Positions 47,964 to 56,465 of a stretch of DNA of 64,000 nucleotides are shown here, in pieces (position 1 is the stretch's first letter; the number at the start of each line of letters is the position of its first letter). The DNA is from Bacillota bacterium. GTDB taxonomy: Bacteria > Bacillota > TC1. The notes under the pieces are model-generated. The model did no database searches. It was not told where the DNA came from and saw only the letters and a list, made by a program, of their open reading frames with translations. Position numbers and translations under genes: made by a program. The DNA lies in contig JAQUGR010000002.1 of the NCBI GenBank assembly GCA_028683955.1, forward strand, positions 62,001 through 126,000, written 5' to 3'.

Positions 47964-48370
47964 TGTTTAAGAAAGCCATTATCTAATTTTGATAGGATGG
48001 TAACTCCTTTTTTTATCATTTCCAGGTCTTTGTTGTTTGTTCCATCAATTAACATGGTATAGCCAGTTATGGTATCGTTTAAATAATTAATTAATTGATT
48101 GTTAAATTTAACCATTGTAGATGGCGGTTGAGATATTTTTCCATCATTAGCTGTCTTAATAATTTTTTCATATGTAGCTATTAGTTTTTCAGGATTTTTA
48201 TCTAGTTCTATATTTTCGATGTCTAAGGAATAATTTTTAATTTCATTAATTGTTGATTTTACATTTGCAATATATTGTTCTTCATCACTATCCATAAAAA
48301 CTATGGAAAATAGTATTAGAGAAATTATTGCTATGGCAACTATTATTTTTTTACTTTTATGTATATGCAT
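47939..48370 (-). CDS. Membrane-anchored extracytoplasmic protein, unknown
   Basis: A 143-aa protein (ATG at 48370 with GGAGGT upstream). A basic start (MHIHKSKK) precedes one transmembrane helix (about 8-25), then an acidic linker and a helical outer domain. No lipobox cysteine is seen. I do not recognise the family. It is the only minus-strand gene between 8.6 and 64 kb. Confidence 0.75.
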   Translation of the reverse strand: MHIHKSKKIIVAIAIISLILFSIVFMDSDEEQYIANVKSTINEIKNYSLDIENIELDKNPEKLIATYEKIIKTANDGKISQPPSTMVKFNNQLINYLNDTITGYTMLIDGTNNKDLEMIKKGVTILSKLDNGFLKQITILNKK

Positions 48371-48438
48371 ACTTACCTCCAAGTTAAAATTATTATTGCA
48401 TATTTAATATTATCTTGCAAATTATTAAGGAGTATTTT

Positions 48439-49050
48439 ATGGCTGGTAAAAAGTTTTATGGTGTTAAATTTAATGATGGGAGTACAAAGATTTTTACTGA
48501 TTGGTCAGTTTGTAAAGAAATGATCAAAGGGGAAAAAGGTGTACTCTATAAGGGTTTTAAAACTAGGGATGAAGCCTTGTTTTTTGTTGGTTATAAAAGT
48601 GATAAAATGGTAGAGGAAAATAGTTTTCAAACTGATATAGCCATTTATGTTGATGGTAGTTATCGTGATGAGGTCTATAGTTATGGTTTTGTGGTGGTGG
48701 ATTTAGTTAGGAATGTTGGTATATATGAACAAAAGGGTAGGGGGACTGATGAGGAAGCTGCTAAGTTAAGGAATGTTAGTGGTGAAATGAAAGGTGCTAT
48801 GGAGGCTATGGCTTATTGTTTGAATAATAATATTAAAGAGGCTACTATTTGTTATGATTATACTGGTATTGAAATGTGGGCTCTTGGTTTATGGAAAAGA
48901 AATAATATATATACACAGAGATATTATGATTTTTTTCAGAGCAGGAAGGATAGGTTGACTATATATTTTAAGAAAATAAAGGGTCATTCTGGTGATATTT
49001 GGAATGAAAGAGCGGATATCCTTGCTAAGGAAGGTCTTGACGAGTTTTAA
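48439..49050 (+). CDS. Viroplasmin-domain ribonuclease H
   Basis: A 203-aa RNase HI-type enzyme removing RNA from RNA-DNA hybrids. The ATG at 48439 follows AAGGAG, so an upstream TTG is not used. The N-terminal hybrid-binding (caulimovirus viroplasmin) domain is GKKFYGVKFNDGSTKIF through DEALFFVG. The catalytic DEDD set is Asp in YVDGSY, Glu in SGEMKGAM, Asp in CYDYTGIE and Asp in ERADILAKEG. Confidence 0.92.
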   Translation: MAGKKFYGVKFNDGSTKIFTDWSVCKEMIKGEKGVLYKGFKTRDEALFFVGYKSDKMVEENSFQTDIAIYVDGSYRDEVYSYGFVVVDLVRNVGIYEQKGRGTDEEAAKLRNVSGEMKGAMEAMAYCLNNNIKEATICYDYTGIEMWALGLWKRNNIYTQRYYDFFQSRKDRLTIYFKKIKGHSGDIWNERADILAKEGLDEF

Positions 49051-49134
49051 TTATCTTGCTTTAAAAAATGAGATATTATATAATTAGGAAATGGGAACTG
49101 GTATTACAGTGATTTTTATCCCTGGAGGTAATAA

Positions 49135-49641
49135 ATGATTATAAAAGATAAAGACAAAAAAAAGGAAATGCTTTTTGATGAGACTATTCTTACAAAAGAA
49201 GGTTATGAGAAGCTAAAGGAAGAACTAGAGTTTTTAAAAAATGATAGTAGAGAAGATATTGCAGAGAGAATTAAGGTTGCTATTAGTTTTGGTGATTTAA
49301 GTGAGAATTCTGAATATGAGGATGCTAAAAGAGAGCAGTCATATCTGGAAGGTAAAATTGCTGAATTAGAGAAGAAGTTGCAACATGTTAAGATTATTGA
49401 AGAAGAGCTTGATTCTAAGAAGGTAAAACTAGGTTCTAGAGTTAAGGTTCAAAATCTTGAGACTTCTGATGAGGTTATTTTTACTATTGTTGGTTCTATG
49501 GAGTTTGATCCTGATAATTTGAAGATTTCAAATGTTTCACCTGTAGGTAAGGCTATTCTTGATAAAAAAGTTGGTTCTACTGTGAAGGTTAAGTTACCTA
49601 TTGGAACTATTCAATATAAAATAATTGAAATTATGCAGTAG
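49135..49641 (+). CDS. greA: Transcription elongation factor GreA
   Basis: Rescues backtracked RNA polymerase by stimulating transcript cleavage (168 aa, about 10 longer than usual at the basic N-terminus). The coiled-coil tip has GDLSENSEYEDAK with the acidic catalytic residues; the C-terminal domain has VSPVGKAIL. CTGGAGGT lies 6 bases before the ATG. It pairs with lysS as in many Bacillota. Confidence 0.95.
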   Translation: MIIKDKDKKKEMLFDETILTKEGYEKLKEELEFLKNDSREDIAERIKVAISFGDLSENSEYEDAKREQSYLEGKIAELEKKLQHVKIIEEELDSKKVKLGSRVKVQNLETSDEVIFTIVGSMEFDPDNLKISNVSPVGKAILDKKVGSTVKVKLPIGTIQYKIIEIMQ

Positions 49642-49655
49642 TTTAGGGAGATTAA

Positions 49656-51119
49656 ATGGATACAGAATTAACTGAATTATTACAAATTAGAAGAGATAAG
49701 ATCGATGCTTTAAGAGAAAGAGGCATCGAGCCTTTTAGTGGTCGTTTTGAGAGGACTGATTTTTCATCTGATATTCAGGGTGATTTTGAAAGCTATGAAG
49801 GTAAGCCTGTTATTATAGCTGGTAGAATAATGGCTAAAAGAGAGCATGGTAAGACTGCTTTTGTTAATGTTGCTGATATGTATGGATCTATTCAAGTTTA
49901 TGTGAGAAAAGATAGACTTGGTGATGATGCTTTTGATAGTTTCATTGGTCTTTTTGATATTGGTGATATTGTTGGTGTTGAAGGTGAAGTTTTCAAGACT
50001 CAAAAGGGTGAGATTTCTATTAAGAGCTCTACTATTACTATGTTGACTAAGGGTCTTTTACCTCTGCCTGAGAAATATCATGGTTTGAAGGATGTTGAGT
50101 TAAGATATAGACAGAGATATGTTGATTTGATTATGAATCCTGAGGTTAAGGATACTTTTATAACTAGGAGTAAGATTATCAAGGAGATTAGAAATTATCT
50201 TGATAAAAAAGATTTCTTAGAGGTGGAAACACCTGTGCTTCATCCACTAGCTGGTGGAGCTTCTGCCAGGCCTTTTGTTACTCATCATAATACTTTGGAT
50301 ATGACTTTATATATGCGTATTGCTTTAGAGTTGCATTTGAAGAGATTGTTGGTTGGTGGTATTGAGAGGGTTTATGAAATTGGCAGAGTGTTTAGGAATG
50401 AGGGTATGTCTGTAAGGCATAATCCTGAGTTTACTTTATTGGAGCTTTATCAGGCTTATGGTGATTTGACTGATATGATGAGTATTGCTGAGAATATGAT
50501 TGCTGAGGTTGCGACTAAGGTTTTGGGTACTACTCAGGTTACTTATCAGGAAACTGAGATTGATTTTAAACCGCCTTGGAATAGGATTTCTATGGTTGAG
50601 GCTGTTAATAAATATTCTGGTGTTGATTTTACTAAACTGCAAACTGATGCTGAGGCTAGGGATGCTTGTAAGGGTAAGATTACTATTACTGGTAATGTAT
50701 GTAAGGGTGATTTGTTGAATGAGATGTTTGAGGCTTATGTTGAAGAGCATTTGATACAGCCTACTTTTGTTTATGATTATCCTATTGAGATTTCTCCTCT
50801 TGCTAAGAGGAAGTCTGATGATCCTGCCTTTACTTATCGTTATGAGGCTTTTGTTTTTGGTAGGGAGTTGATTAATGCTTTTAGTGAGCTTAATGATCCT
50901 ATTGACCAAAAGGAGAGGTTCTTGAAGCAAGTTGAGAAGAAGGAGTCTGGTGATGATGAGGCTCAGCCTTATGATGAGGATTTCATTACTGCATTAGAGT
51001 ATGGTATGCCTCCTGCTGGTGGTCTTGGTATTGGTATTGACAGGTTGGTTATGTTTTTGACTGATTCACCTTCTATCAGGGATGTTATTATTTATCCAAC
51101 TATGAGGGATAAGAAGTAG
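49656..51119 (+). CDS. lysS: Lysyl-tRNA synthetase, class II
   Basis: Class II synthetase (487 aa) with an N-terminal OB-fold anticodon domain and motifs 1-3: [36 protein letters not shown], and the C-terminal [14 protein letters not shown]. Coding-strand composition is extreme (1 C, 23 G, 21 T, 15 A in bases 50341-50400), with NNT and NNG codons dominant. A terminator follows. Confidence 0.97.
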   Translation: MDTELTELLQIRRDKIDALRERGIEPFSGRFERTDFSSDIQGDFESYEGKPVIIAGRIMAKREHGKTAFVNVADMYGSIQVYVRKDRLGDDAFDSFIGLFDIGDIVGVEGEVFKTQKGEISIKSSTITMLTKGLLPLPEKYHGLKDVELRYRQRYVDLIMNPEVKDTFITRSKIIKEIRNYLDKKDFLEVETPVLHPLAGGASARPFVTHHNTLDMTLYMRIALELHLKRLLVGGIERVYEIGRVFRNEGMSVRHNPEFTLLELYQAYGDLTDMMSIAENMIAEVATKVLGTTQVTYQETEIDFKPPWNRISMVEAVNKYSGVDFTKLQTDAEARDACKGKITITGNVCKGDLLNEMFEAYVEEHLIQPTFVYDYPIEISPLAKRKSDDPAFTYRYEAFVFGRELINAFSELNDPIDQKERFLKQVEKKESGDDEAQPYDEDFITALEYGMPPAGGLGIGIDRLVMFLTDSPSIRDVIIYPTMRDKK

Positions 51120-51169
51120 GTTATTAAATATTTAGATAAATAGTATTAAATATTAATATTAGAATTGTA

Positions 51170-51194
51170 TGAGAGCTTAGGCTCTCATTTTTTT
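51170..51194 (+). terminator. Intrinsic terminator after lysS
   Basis: TGAGAGC (51170-51176) pairs with GCTCTCA (51181-51187) around TTAG and is followed by seven T. It marks the end of the long housekeeping block before the accessory cassette. Confidence 0.9.
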
Positions 51195-51335
51195 GTATAT
51201 TTTAAAATGTGAATATTTTATATTGCATTTATATATTTTGCGTTGTATAATAAAATCAATTTTAAATTGATATATTTAGTATTAATTTAATATTAAATAT
51301 ATTTATTGGTTTTAATAAAGAAAGGGGGTGAAATA

Positions 51336-51740
51336 ATGAAAGCAAAGAAAATAATTAATAAATTAAGTGTCATTCTAGCTATTACTATAGTATCTGTTCT
51401 TATGACTACAGCGACTGTAAATGCGGCTGCTGGGAGTAGAATAGCGAAAGATAGTTTCCCTCAATATTCAATATTTGGATTTCTTGTTTATACTATGGGG
51501 GTAGAAGGAAATTACCACAGCAATGGAACGAAAATTGATACATATTCTACTACTTATGCAAGAACCAGTACTAATGGAACTTGGAGTGTTCACAATAAAA
51601 GTTCATCATGGACATACAAAGGAGTAGTATATGGAACATGTAGGGCATACGCTACTTTCAAGAATGGTCTTGACACAACCTGGGTAAGTTTATCATGGCA
51701 AACACAAGATGAAAGCATTAGTGCATATGCTTACAAGTAA
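51336..51740 (+). CDS. Secreted peptide-like protein of an ABC cassette, unknown family
   Basis: A 134-aa protein starting at ATG 51336 (AAAGGGGGTG ribosome site at 51321-51330). It has a classical signal peptide: basic start, hydrophobic core (about 9-27), and a likely cut after the Ala-rich NAAA near residue 30. The mature part of about 100 residues is rich in Ser, Thr, Tyr, Trp and Gly with a single Cys and repeated aromatic/Thr strands, suggesting a secreted beta structure. It is first in a cassette with two ABC permeases. A bacteriocin-like toxin, signal or substrate are possible; I cannot assign a family. Confidence 0.7.
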   Translation: MKAKKIINKLSVILAITIVSVLMTTATVNAAAGSRIAKDSFPQYSIFGFLVYTMGVEGNYHSNGTKIDTYSTTYARTSTNGTWSVHNKSSSWTYKGVVYGTCRAYATFKNGLDTTWVSLSWQTQDESISAYAYK

Positions 51741-51759
51741 AGGTTTATCAATTTCAAGA

Positions 51760-51807
51760 ATATACGCCCTTGTTTAAGCAAATTACAAGTGCGTATATAT
51801 TTTTATT
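51760..51807 (+). terminator. Hairpin between the secreted-protein gene and the ABC genes
   Basis: ATATACGC with CCTTGT (51760-51773) pairs with ACAAG and GCGTATAT (51785-51798), then a T-rich run follows. As an attenuator it would allow high expression of the secreted protein and lower readthrough into the transporter. Confidence 0.7.
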
Positions 51808-51828
51808 ATTTTGAAAGGATTATATATT

Positions 51829-52713
51829 ATGATAATTAATGCTCAAAATATTATTAAAAATTACAAGAATAAAGCTGTTCTAAATGGAATTAACTTCAAG
51901 GTAAATGAAGGTGAGATTCATGCTATTCTTGGTAAAAATGGAGCAGGAAAAAGTACATTTATTAAAGTTTCTTTAGGCTTGATATTCCCAACTTCAGGAG
52001 AAATTGCAGTTTATGGTGAAAAGCCTGGACATAAAAACACTAAAATTGGATATTTATCAGAGAATATAACTTTGTACCCTCATCTCACAGCTAAAGAAAA
52101 TTTAAAAGTGGCTGCCTACACTGCAGATGAGAAAATATCAGATTCTAGAATATCTGATATTTTAGAAAGAATGTCTTTAAATAATTTAGGTAATAAGAAA
52201 TCAATAGAATTCTCTTTAGGAATGAAAAGAAGATTGCAACTAGCCATGGCAACAATGATTAAAGAAGTTGATTTTCTTATTTTAGATGAACCTACAAACG
52301 GACTGGATATAAATGGTCTTATTTGGTTAAAAAGCTATCTCAAAGAACTTAATAAAAAAGGTGTATCAATCCTCCTTGCAAGTCATTCTATTTTGGATCT
52401 TCAAGAAAGCATTACAAATTATTCAATCTTTGAAAATGGAATTATTGCAAAGGAAGGAAAGTGGATCAATGATCAATCACAAGGATTCGAAATAAAAGTC
52501 GACAAAAACGATGAAATAAGACTTGTAAATATATTGAAACATATTCCAAAGCAGATAGTTAATTATGATAAAGCAAAGATAATTTTAAATACTGAAATGA
52601 ACTTTAAGGAAATTAACCAGCTTTTATTCAAAGAAAATATTATACCTGAAAACATAACAATTATTAAAAATTCATTAGAGAAGGTTTATCTTGAAACCAT
52701 TGGTGAATTATGA
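51829..52713 (+). CDS. ABC transporter ATP-binding protein (NatA/BcrA-like)
   Basis: A 294-aa single-domain ATPase. ATG 51829 is used (GAAAGGA 9 bases upstream) rather than an earlier TTG. Walker A is GKNGAGKS (35-42), the signature is SLGMKRRLQLA, Walker B is FLILDEPTNGLD, and the H-loop is SHS. A C-terminal extension of about 75 residues is typical of the drug/peptide-resistance (BcrA) and NatA groups. It energises the two permeases that follow. Confidence 0.92.
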   Translation: MIINAQNIIKNYKNKAVLNGINFKVNEGEIHAILGKNGAGKSTFIKVSLGLIFPTSGEIAVYGEKPGHKNTKIGYLSENITLYPHLTAKENLKVAAYTADEKISDSRISDILERMSLNNLGNKKSIEFSLGMKRRLQLAMATMIKEVDFLILDEPTNGLDINGLIWLKSYLKELNKKGVSILLASHSILDLQESITNYSIFENGIIAKEGKWINDQSQGFEIKVDKNDEIRLVNILKHIPKQIVNYDKAKIILNTEMNFKEINQLLFKENIIPENITIIKNSLEKVYLETIGEL

Positions 52714-53498
52714 TGTTGAATTATATTAGAGCTGAATGGATAAAGATTATTAAAACAAGATTTCTCTGGATTCTTTTAGGGATGTATACCTTAATATTTA
52801 TTTTATTGTTTTATCAATTTACTTTGAATGAAGGTGCTAATGTAATAGAACCTTTATTGAAGAACTCAATTAATCTATACTCCTTTTTTATAATTATGTA
52901 TTCAGCGTTTCTAAATATTATATTTGCTGTTACCTTAGGTAGTCATATAGCAGCTAATGATTATTCTTATAATACTATACAGACAAATATCCAGTTATCA
53001 GGAAGATATAGGCTTTTTATCTCAAAGCTTTTAGTAATGCTTATATTGGTTGTATTATTCGTATTTTTTATTGCATTAATTGGTATTTTATTAGGATTAA
53101 TACATGAACCAATTGTAAGTATGTTTTCATTATCTGACTTCCTAAAGAGGCTAGCTTTTGGGATTACATCTACATATCTGATGGGTTTATTTGCAATGAC
53201 TGTTGCAACAATTTTTAAAAGCACTTCAAGAAGTAATATTATTTGTATTATTTTATTTCTTGGACAAAGTTTATTACCATATGGCTCACATATGAAATAC
53301 CTACATTATTTAAATCCATATTTTTATGTTTCATATTTTGCCGAAGGATTATTTTCTAATTTAAAAGGACTATCAAATATTACTGTATCTACGATAAATA
53401 CTTTAAATTTTTCACAAAATATTATGCTTATTGTTGGTTACTGTTTAGTCTGTTTTGCTATACAATTCTTAATATTTAATAGAAGGGAGTATTCATGA
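52710..53498 (+). CDS. ABC-2 type permease, first
   Basis: A 262-aa membrane protein with about six transmembrane helices (near 18-36, 58-78, 98-125, 145-170, 175-195, 236-256) and an amphipathic N-terminus (MLNYIRAEWIKIIKTRFLWI), as in ABC-2 exporters of the BcrB/NatB kind. It overlaps the ATPase by four bases and the next gene by four, so translation is coupled. Confidence 0.85.
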   Translation: MMLNYIRAEWIKIIKTRFLWILLGMYTLIFILLFYQFTLNEGANVIEPLLKNSINLYSFFIIMYSAFLNIIFAVTLGSHIAANDYSYNTIQTNIQLSGRYRLFISKLLVMLILVVLFVFFIALIGILLGLIHEPIVSMFSLSDFLKRLAFGITSTYLMGLFAMTVATIFKSTSRSNIICIILFLGQSLLPYGSHMKYLHYLNPYFYVSYFAEGLFSNLKGLSNITVSTINTLNFSQNIMLIVGYCLVCFAIQFLIFNRREYS

Positions 53499-53929
53499 TG
53501 AAGATTAAATTGTTTATAGGATTAATAATATTTTTAGTTATGACAACTAGTGTTATATTGTTCTTTAATATTGTTAATGTAAATACAGGTAAAAGAGATA
53601 AATTTGCTTTAAATATAACTTATCGTGATGAAGAAAGAAAAATACCTATTGGTTTAAATATCATATATGAAATATCAAATAAAAAATTTGAAAGATTTGT
53701 AGTAATGACAGATGAAAATGGCAATCTTCCAATTGCTTATGAAGCAACTATTGAAAAGGGAGCACCTTTAATAAGAATTAATTTAAAAGGTAAGTTTGTT
53801 AAAGAAATTAAAATAATAGAAAAAGATAAAATAAATTTAAAACTTTTGCCTAATACAAGTTATACTTTGGAAATCGTAATTGATTATGGTATTGGAAATA
53901 TTAATCTAAGATGGATGGAGATGGCTTAA
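53495..53929 (+). CDS. Membrane-anchored outer-face accessory protein of the ABC cassette
   Basis: A 144-aa protein with one N-terminal transmembrane helix or uncleaved signal (about 4-26) and an outer domain of alternating strands that looks beta-rich (NIIYEISNKKF, FVVMTDENGNLP, YTLEIVIDYG). No family is recognised. Its place between the two permease genes suggests an immunity or substrate-contact subunit. It abuts the second permease by one base. Confidence 0.7.
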   Translation: MMKIKLFIGLIIFLVMTTSVILFFNIVNVNTGKRDKFALNITYRDEERKIPIGLNIIYEISNKKFERFVVMTDENGNLPIAYEATIEKGAPLIRINLKGKFVKEIKIIEKDKINLKLLPNTSYTLEIVIDYGIGNINLRWMEMA

Positions 53930-53930
53930 T

Positions 53931-54692
53931 ATGTTTGATAGCATAAAAGGGAATATTAAAGCTGATGCATTAATATTATTTAAAAGCAGTTTGATACGCT
54001 GGGCAGTAATTATTTGTATCTTAATAATTTCACTAGTTATTAATACCTCAAATAGTATATTTAGTGATAATTCTGAAATAGGTTATTATACAAATCAGTT
54101 ATTGATAACATCATCACAATTTAATATTATTTTTATAATATTAATAGGGTCATATATTGGAACATGTGACTTTAATTGGCAGACATATAGTTTTAGAGTT
54201 ATTAATTCAAGAAGAACTGTTGTCTGGATATCAAGAGTATTATTGATTTTTATTGTTTCAATTCTATTTATTCTATTAAATATCTTTATTGGTTCATTCT
54301 TTGATTTTCTTGGTGGTTCAATAGAGTTCTTTTCTATAAACTTAATATTTAAATACTTCGTAGTAATTATTGTAGTATTCATGTGGGGTATGTTAGCCTA
54401 TTTTATTGGATCTATTTCCAATAGCTTTGTTGTTGCTTCGACTTTTTCTCTTTGTTTTATTTTATTGGAAAGTTTTGCAGTGAGTTCCTTACCATTAAGT
54501 TTTTCAAGATTATTGCCATTATGGAATCAAAAAAGTTTATTGATTCATTTCTTTGATGTTCCTGAAGGTGCGGTAGCTATAGTTCAAATGAACTCTGGAT
54601 TTTATTTGATATCTTTATGTTATATTATATTATGTATTGTTCTATCATTAGTTTTATCCTATTTTTTAAATATAAAAGTGAAATATAAATAG
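53931..54692 (+). CDS. ABC-2 type permease, second
   Basis: A 253-aa membrane protein with about six helices, built like the first permease (KGNIKADALILFKSSLIRWAVIICILIISLVI at the start). Two different ABC-2 permeases with one ATPase imply a heterodimeric channel. It is last in the cassette; a strong terminator lies 90 bases on. Confidence 0.83.
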   Translation: MFDSIKGNIKADALILFKSSLIRWAVIICILIISLVINTSNSIFSDNSEIGYYTNQLLITSSQFNIIFIILIGSYIGTCDFNWQTYSFRVINSRRTVVWISRVLLIFIVSILFILLNIFIGSFFDFLGGSIEFFSINLIFKYFVVIIVVFMWGMLAYFIGSISNSFVVASTFSLCFILLESFAVSSLPLSFSRLLPLWNQKSLLIHFFDVPEGAVAIVQMNSGFYLISLCYIILCIVLSLVLSYFLNIKVKYK

Positions 54693-54782
54693 AAGATAAA
54701 GTATGAAGGTAATTTTTGTATTAAAGAAATATAATTAAAAATAAAATAGCTAAATCATAATATTTAAGAAACACAAAAGATT

Positions 54783-54827
54783 AATAGGGAAAGAAGCAAG
54801 ATAGATTGCTTTCTTTCCCTATTTTTT
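54783..54827 (+). terminator. Strong terminator between the ABC cassette and dnaX
   Basis: AATAGGGAAAGAAGCAA (54783-54799) pairs with its complement at 54806-54823 with one bulge and runs into TTTTTT. Confidence 0.92.
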
Positions 54828-54836
54828 CACCCTGTT

Positions 54837-54864
54837 TTGTAGTAGAATAATAGTATGTCATAAT
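54837..54864 (+). promoter_or_regulatory. Probable dnaX promoter
   Basis: TTGTAG (54837-54842), 16 bases, CATAAT (54859-54864). It lies directly after the terminator and 20 bases before the dnaX ATG. Confidence 0.5.
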
Positions 54865-54883
54865 TTGTTTAAGAGGAGGCAAA

Positions 54884-56455
54884 ATGAGCTATTTAGCACT
54901 ATATAGAAAACACAGACCTATAAATTTTGCAGCCTTGGTAGGACAAGACCATGTAGTAAGAACACTAAAAAATGCACTAACTAAAAACATGGTAACCCAC
55001 GCATACCTGTTCTCGGGAGTAAGAGGAACAGGAAAAACAAGCATGGCAAAACTACTAGCCAAAGCACTAAACTGCCTTGATTTAGTAAATGGAGAACCTT
55101 GCAATAAATGCATGAACTGCCTAAAAATAAACGAAGGCAACTTCATGGACATTATAGAAATAGATGCAGCCTCAAACAGAGGAATTGATGAAATAAGAGA
55201 CCTAAGAGAAAAAATAAAATTCATGCCAGTAGAAGGCAAAATGAAAGTCTACATCATAGATGAAGTACACATGCTAACAGGAGAAGCTTTCAATGCACTC
55301 CTTAAAACACTAGAAGAACCACCTGGACATATAGTATTTATACTAGCCACAACAGAACCACACAAAATCCCCCTAACAATACTATCAAGATGTCAAAAAT
55401 TTGACTTTCATAAAATACCAAACGATATACTAATCGAAAGATTAAAATACATAGCAGAAGACTGTAATGGAAAAATAACAGAAGATGCACTAATACTAAT
55501 AGCCAAACTAGCAGGTGGTGGATTAAGAGACGCCATAAGCCTACTAGACCAGTGTCTAACCTCCTATGAAGAAGAAGTTACAGTAGAAGACGTAAGCCAA
55601 ATAGCCGGAATAGTAGAAGATGAAAAAATAGTTGAACTATTCCAACAATTAGCAGACAAAAACGTCTCACAAATAATGAGCCTTTACGAAGAACTGAAAA
55701 ATGGCGGCAAAAGCATCGGTCAACTTCTAAATGACATAATAGAAGGACTAAGAAATATACTAATCATAAAAACAGTACCAAACCCAGAACAATTTATAGT
55801 AGCAGGAACAGAGATGATTTCAGACCTAAAAGAAGTTGGAGATAGATTTACAAAAGATCAAATCTTAAACTGGATCTATAAACTAAGCGATGTAGAAAGT
55901 AGAATGAAGTATAGCATTCATCCAGATATACTACTAGAAGTAGAACTACTAAAAGGAAGCACTAGCAATATAGCAGAAGTGAATGAAGAAAAACCAGTTG
56001 AAAATAAAATAGAACAAAAAGTAGAAAATAAAGTAATTAAAAAAACAAATAAAATAGATAAAGAATTACCAACAATCAAAAAAGAAGAAGTGGTAGTTGA
56101 AGAAGAACATAAGGGCGTTAAACTAGATGGTGAAAAACTCTGGCACAGGTTCATAATTGTCCTAGGAGAAAAGAACAAAAGCGTAGAAGCCTACTATAAG
56201 GGCGCAGTTGGTCACGTAATCATGGATAACATCCTAACTATATATTTTGACGAAAAAAAATCCGGCTTTCATAAATCAAGAGCTGAATTACCAGAAAACA
56301 TTGAATTAGCAGAAAACTTATTAAGATATCTAGCAGGAAGAAAAATAAAATTAGTCATAGAATTTTCAGAAGAGCTAGAAAAAAACCAAGATAATAATCC
56401 AGATGATAAAATTGCAGAAATATTTGGAGATAATATAAAATATATTAATGAATAG
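54884..56455 (+). CDS. dnaX: DNA polymerase III subunits gamma/tau
   Basis: Clamp-loader ATPase (523 aa). Walker A GVRGTGKT (45-52), zinc cysteines 64, 73, 76, 79, Walker B IIDEVHML and SRC sensor LSRCQKFDF are present; residues ~360-420 are a Lys/Glu-rich linker and a tau-like C-terminal domain follows. AGAGGAGG is ahead of the ATG. The usual ybaB-recR partners are missing; glmU follows. Coding composition is reversed from lysS: A 25, C 18, G 5, T 12 in bases 55321-55380, nearly all NNA and NNC codons. Confidence 0.96.
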   Translation: MSYLALYRKHRPINFAALVGQDHVVRTLKNALTKNMVTHAYLFSGVRGTGKTSMAKLLAKALNCLDLVNGEPCNKCMNCLKINEGNFMDIIEIDAASNRGIDEIRDLREKIKFMPVEGKMKVYIIDEVHMLTGEAFNALLKTLEEPPGHIVFILATTEPHKIPLTILSRCQKFDFHKIPNDILIERLKYIAEDCNGKITEDALILIAKLAGGGLRDAISLLDQCLTSYEEEVTVEDVSQIAGIVEDEKIVELFQQLADKNVSQIMSLYEELKNGGKSIGQLLNDIIEGLRNILIIKTVPNPEQFIVAGTEMISDLKEVGDRFTKDQILNWIYKLSDVESRMKYSIHPDILLEVELLKGSTSNIAEVNEEKPVENKIEQKVENKVIKKTNKIDKELPTIKKEEVVVEEEHKGVKLDGEKLWHRFIIVLGEKNKSVEAYYKGAVGHVIMDNILTIYFDEKKSGFHKSRAELPENIELAENLLRYLAGRKIKLVIEFSEELEKNQDNNPDDKIAEIFGDNIKYINE

Positions 56456-56465
56456 GAGGCTTTAT

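Noticed and set aside
50436-50930. Minus-strand frame (164 codons) opposite lysS
   Set aside because: It arises because G/T-rich lysS codons rarely give stops in antisense; the translation is repetitive Ser/Ile/Asn/Leu without motifs.
51336-51740. Lactococcin 972-family bacteriocin
   Set aside because: There is a loose likeness in size, signal peptide and Tyr/Ser/Thr-rich strands, but the family's Gly-Trp start and spacing are not seen and the neighbouring permeases are not of the MacB/DUF1430-like kind that accompanies it.
56080-56260. Programmed frameshift site in dnaX for making a short gamma product
   Set aside because: The A runs near 56081 and 56250 are not in the A-AAA-AAG register needed, and no downstream hairpin is evident.
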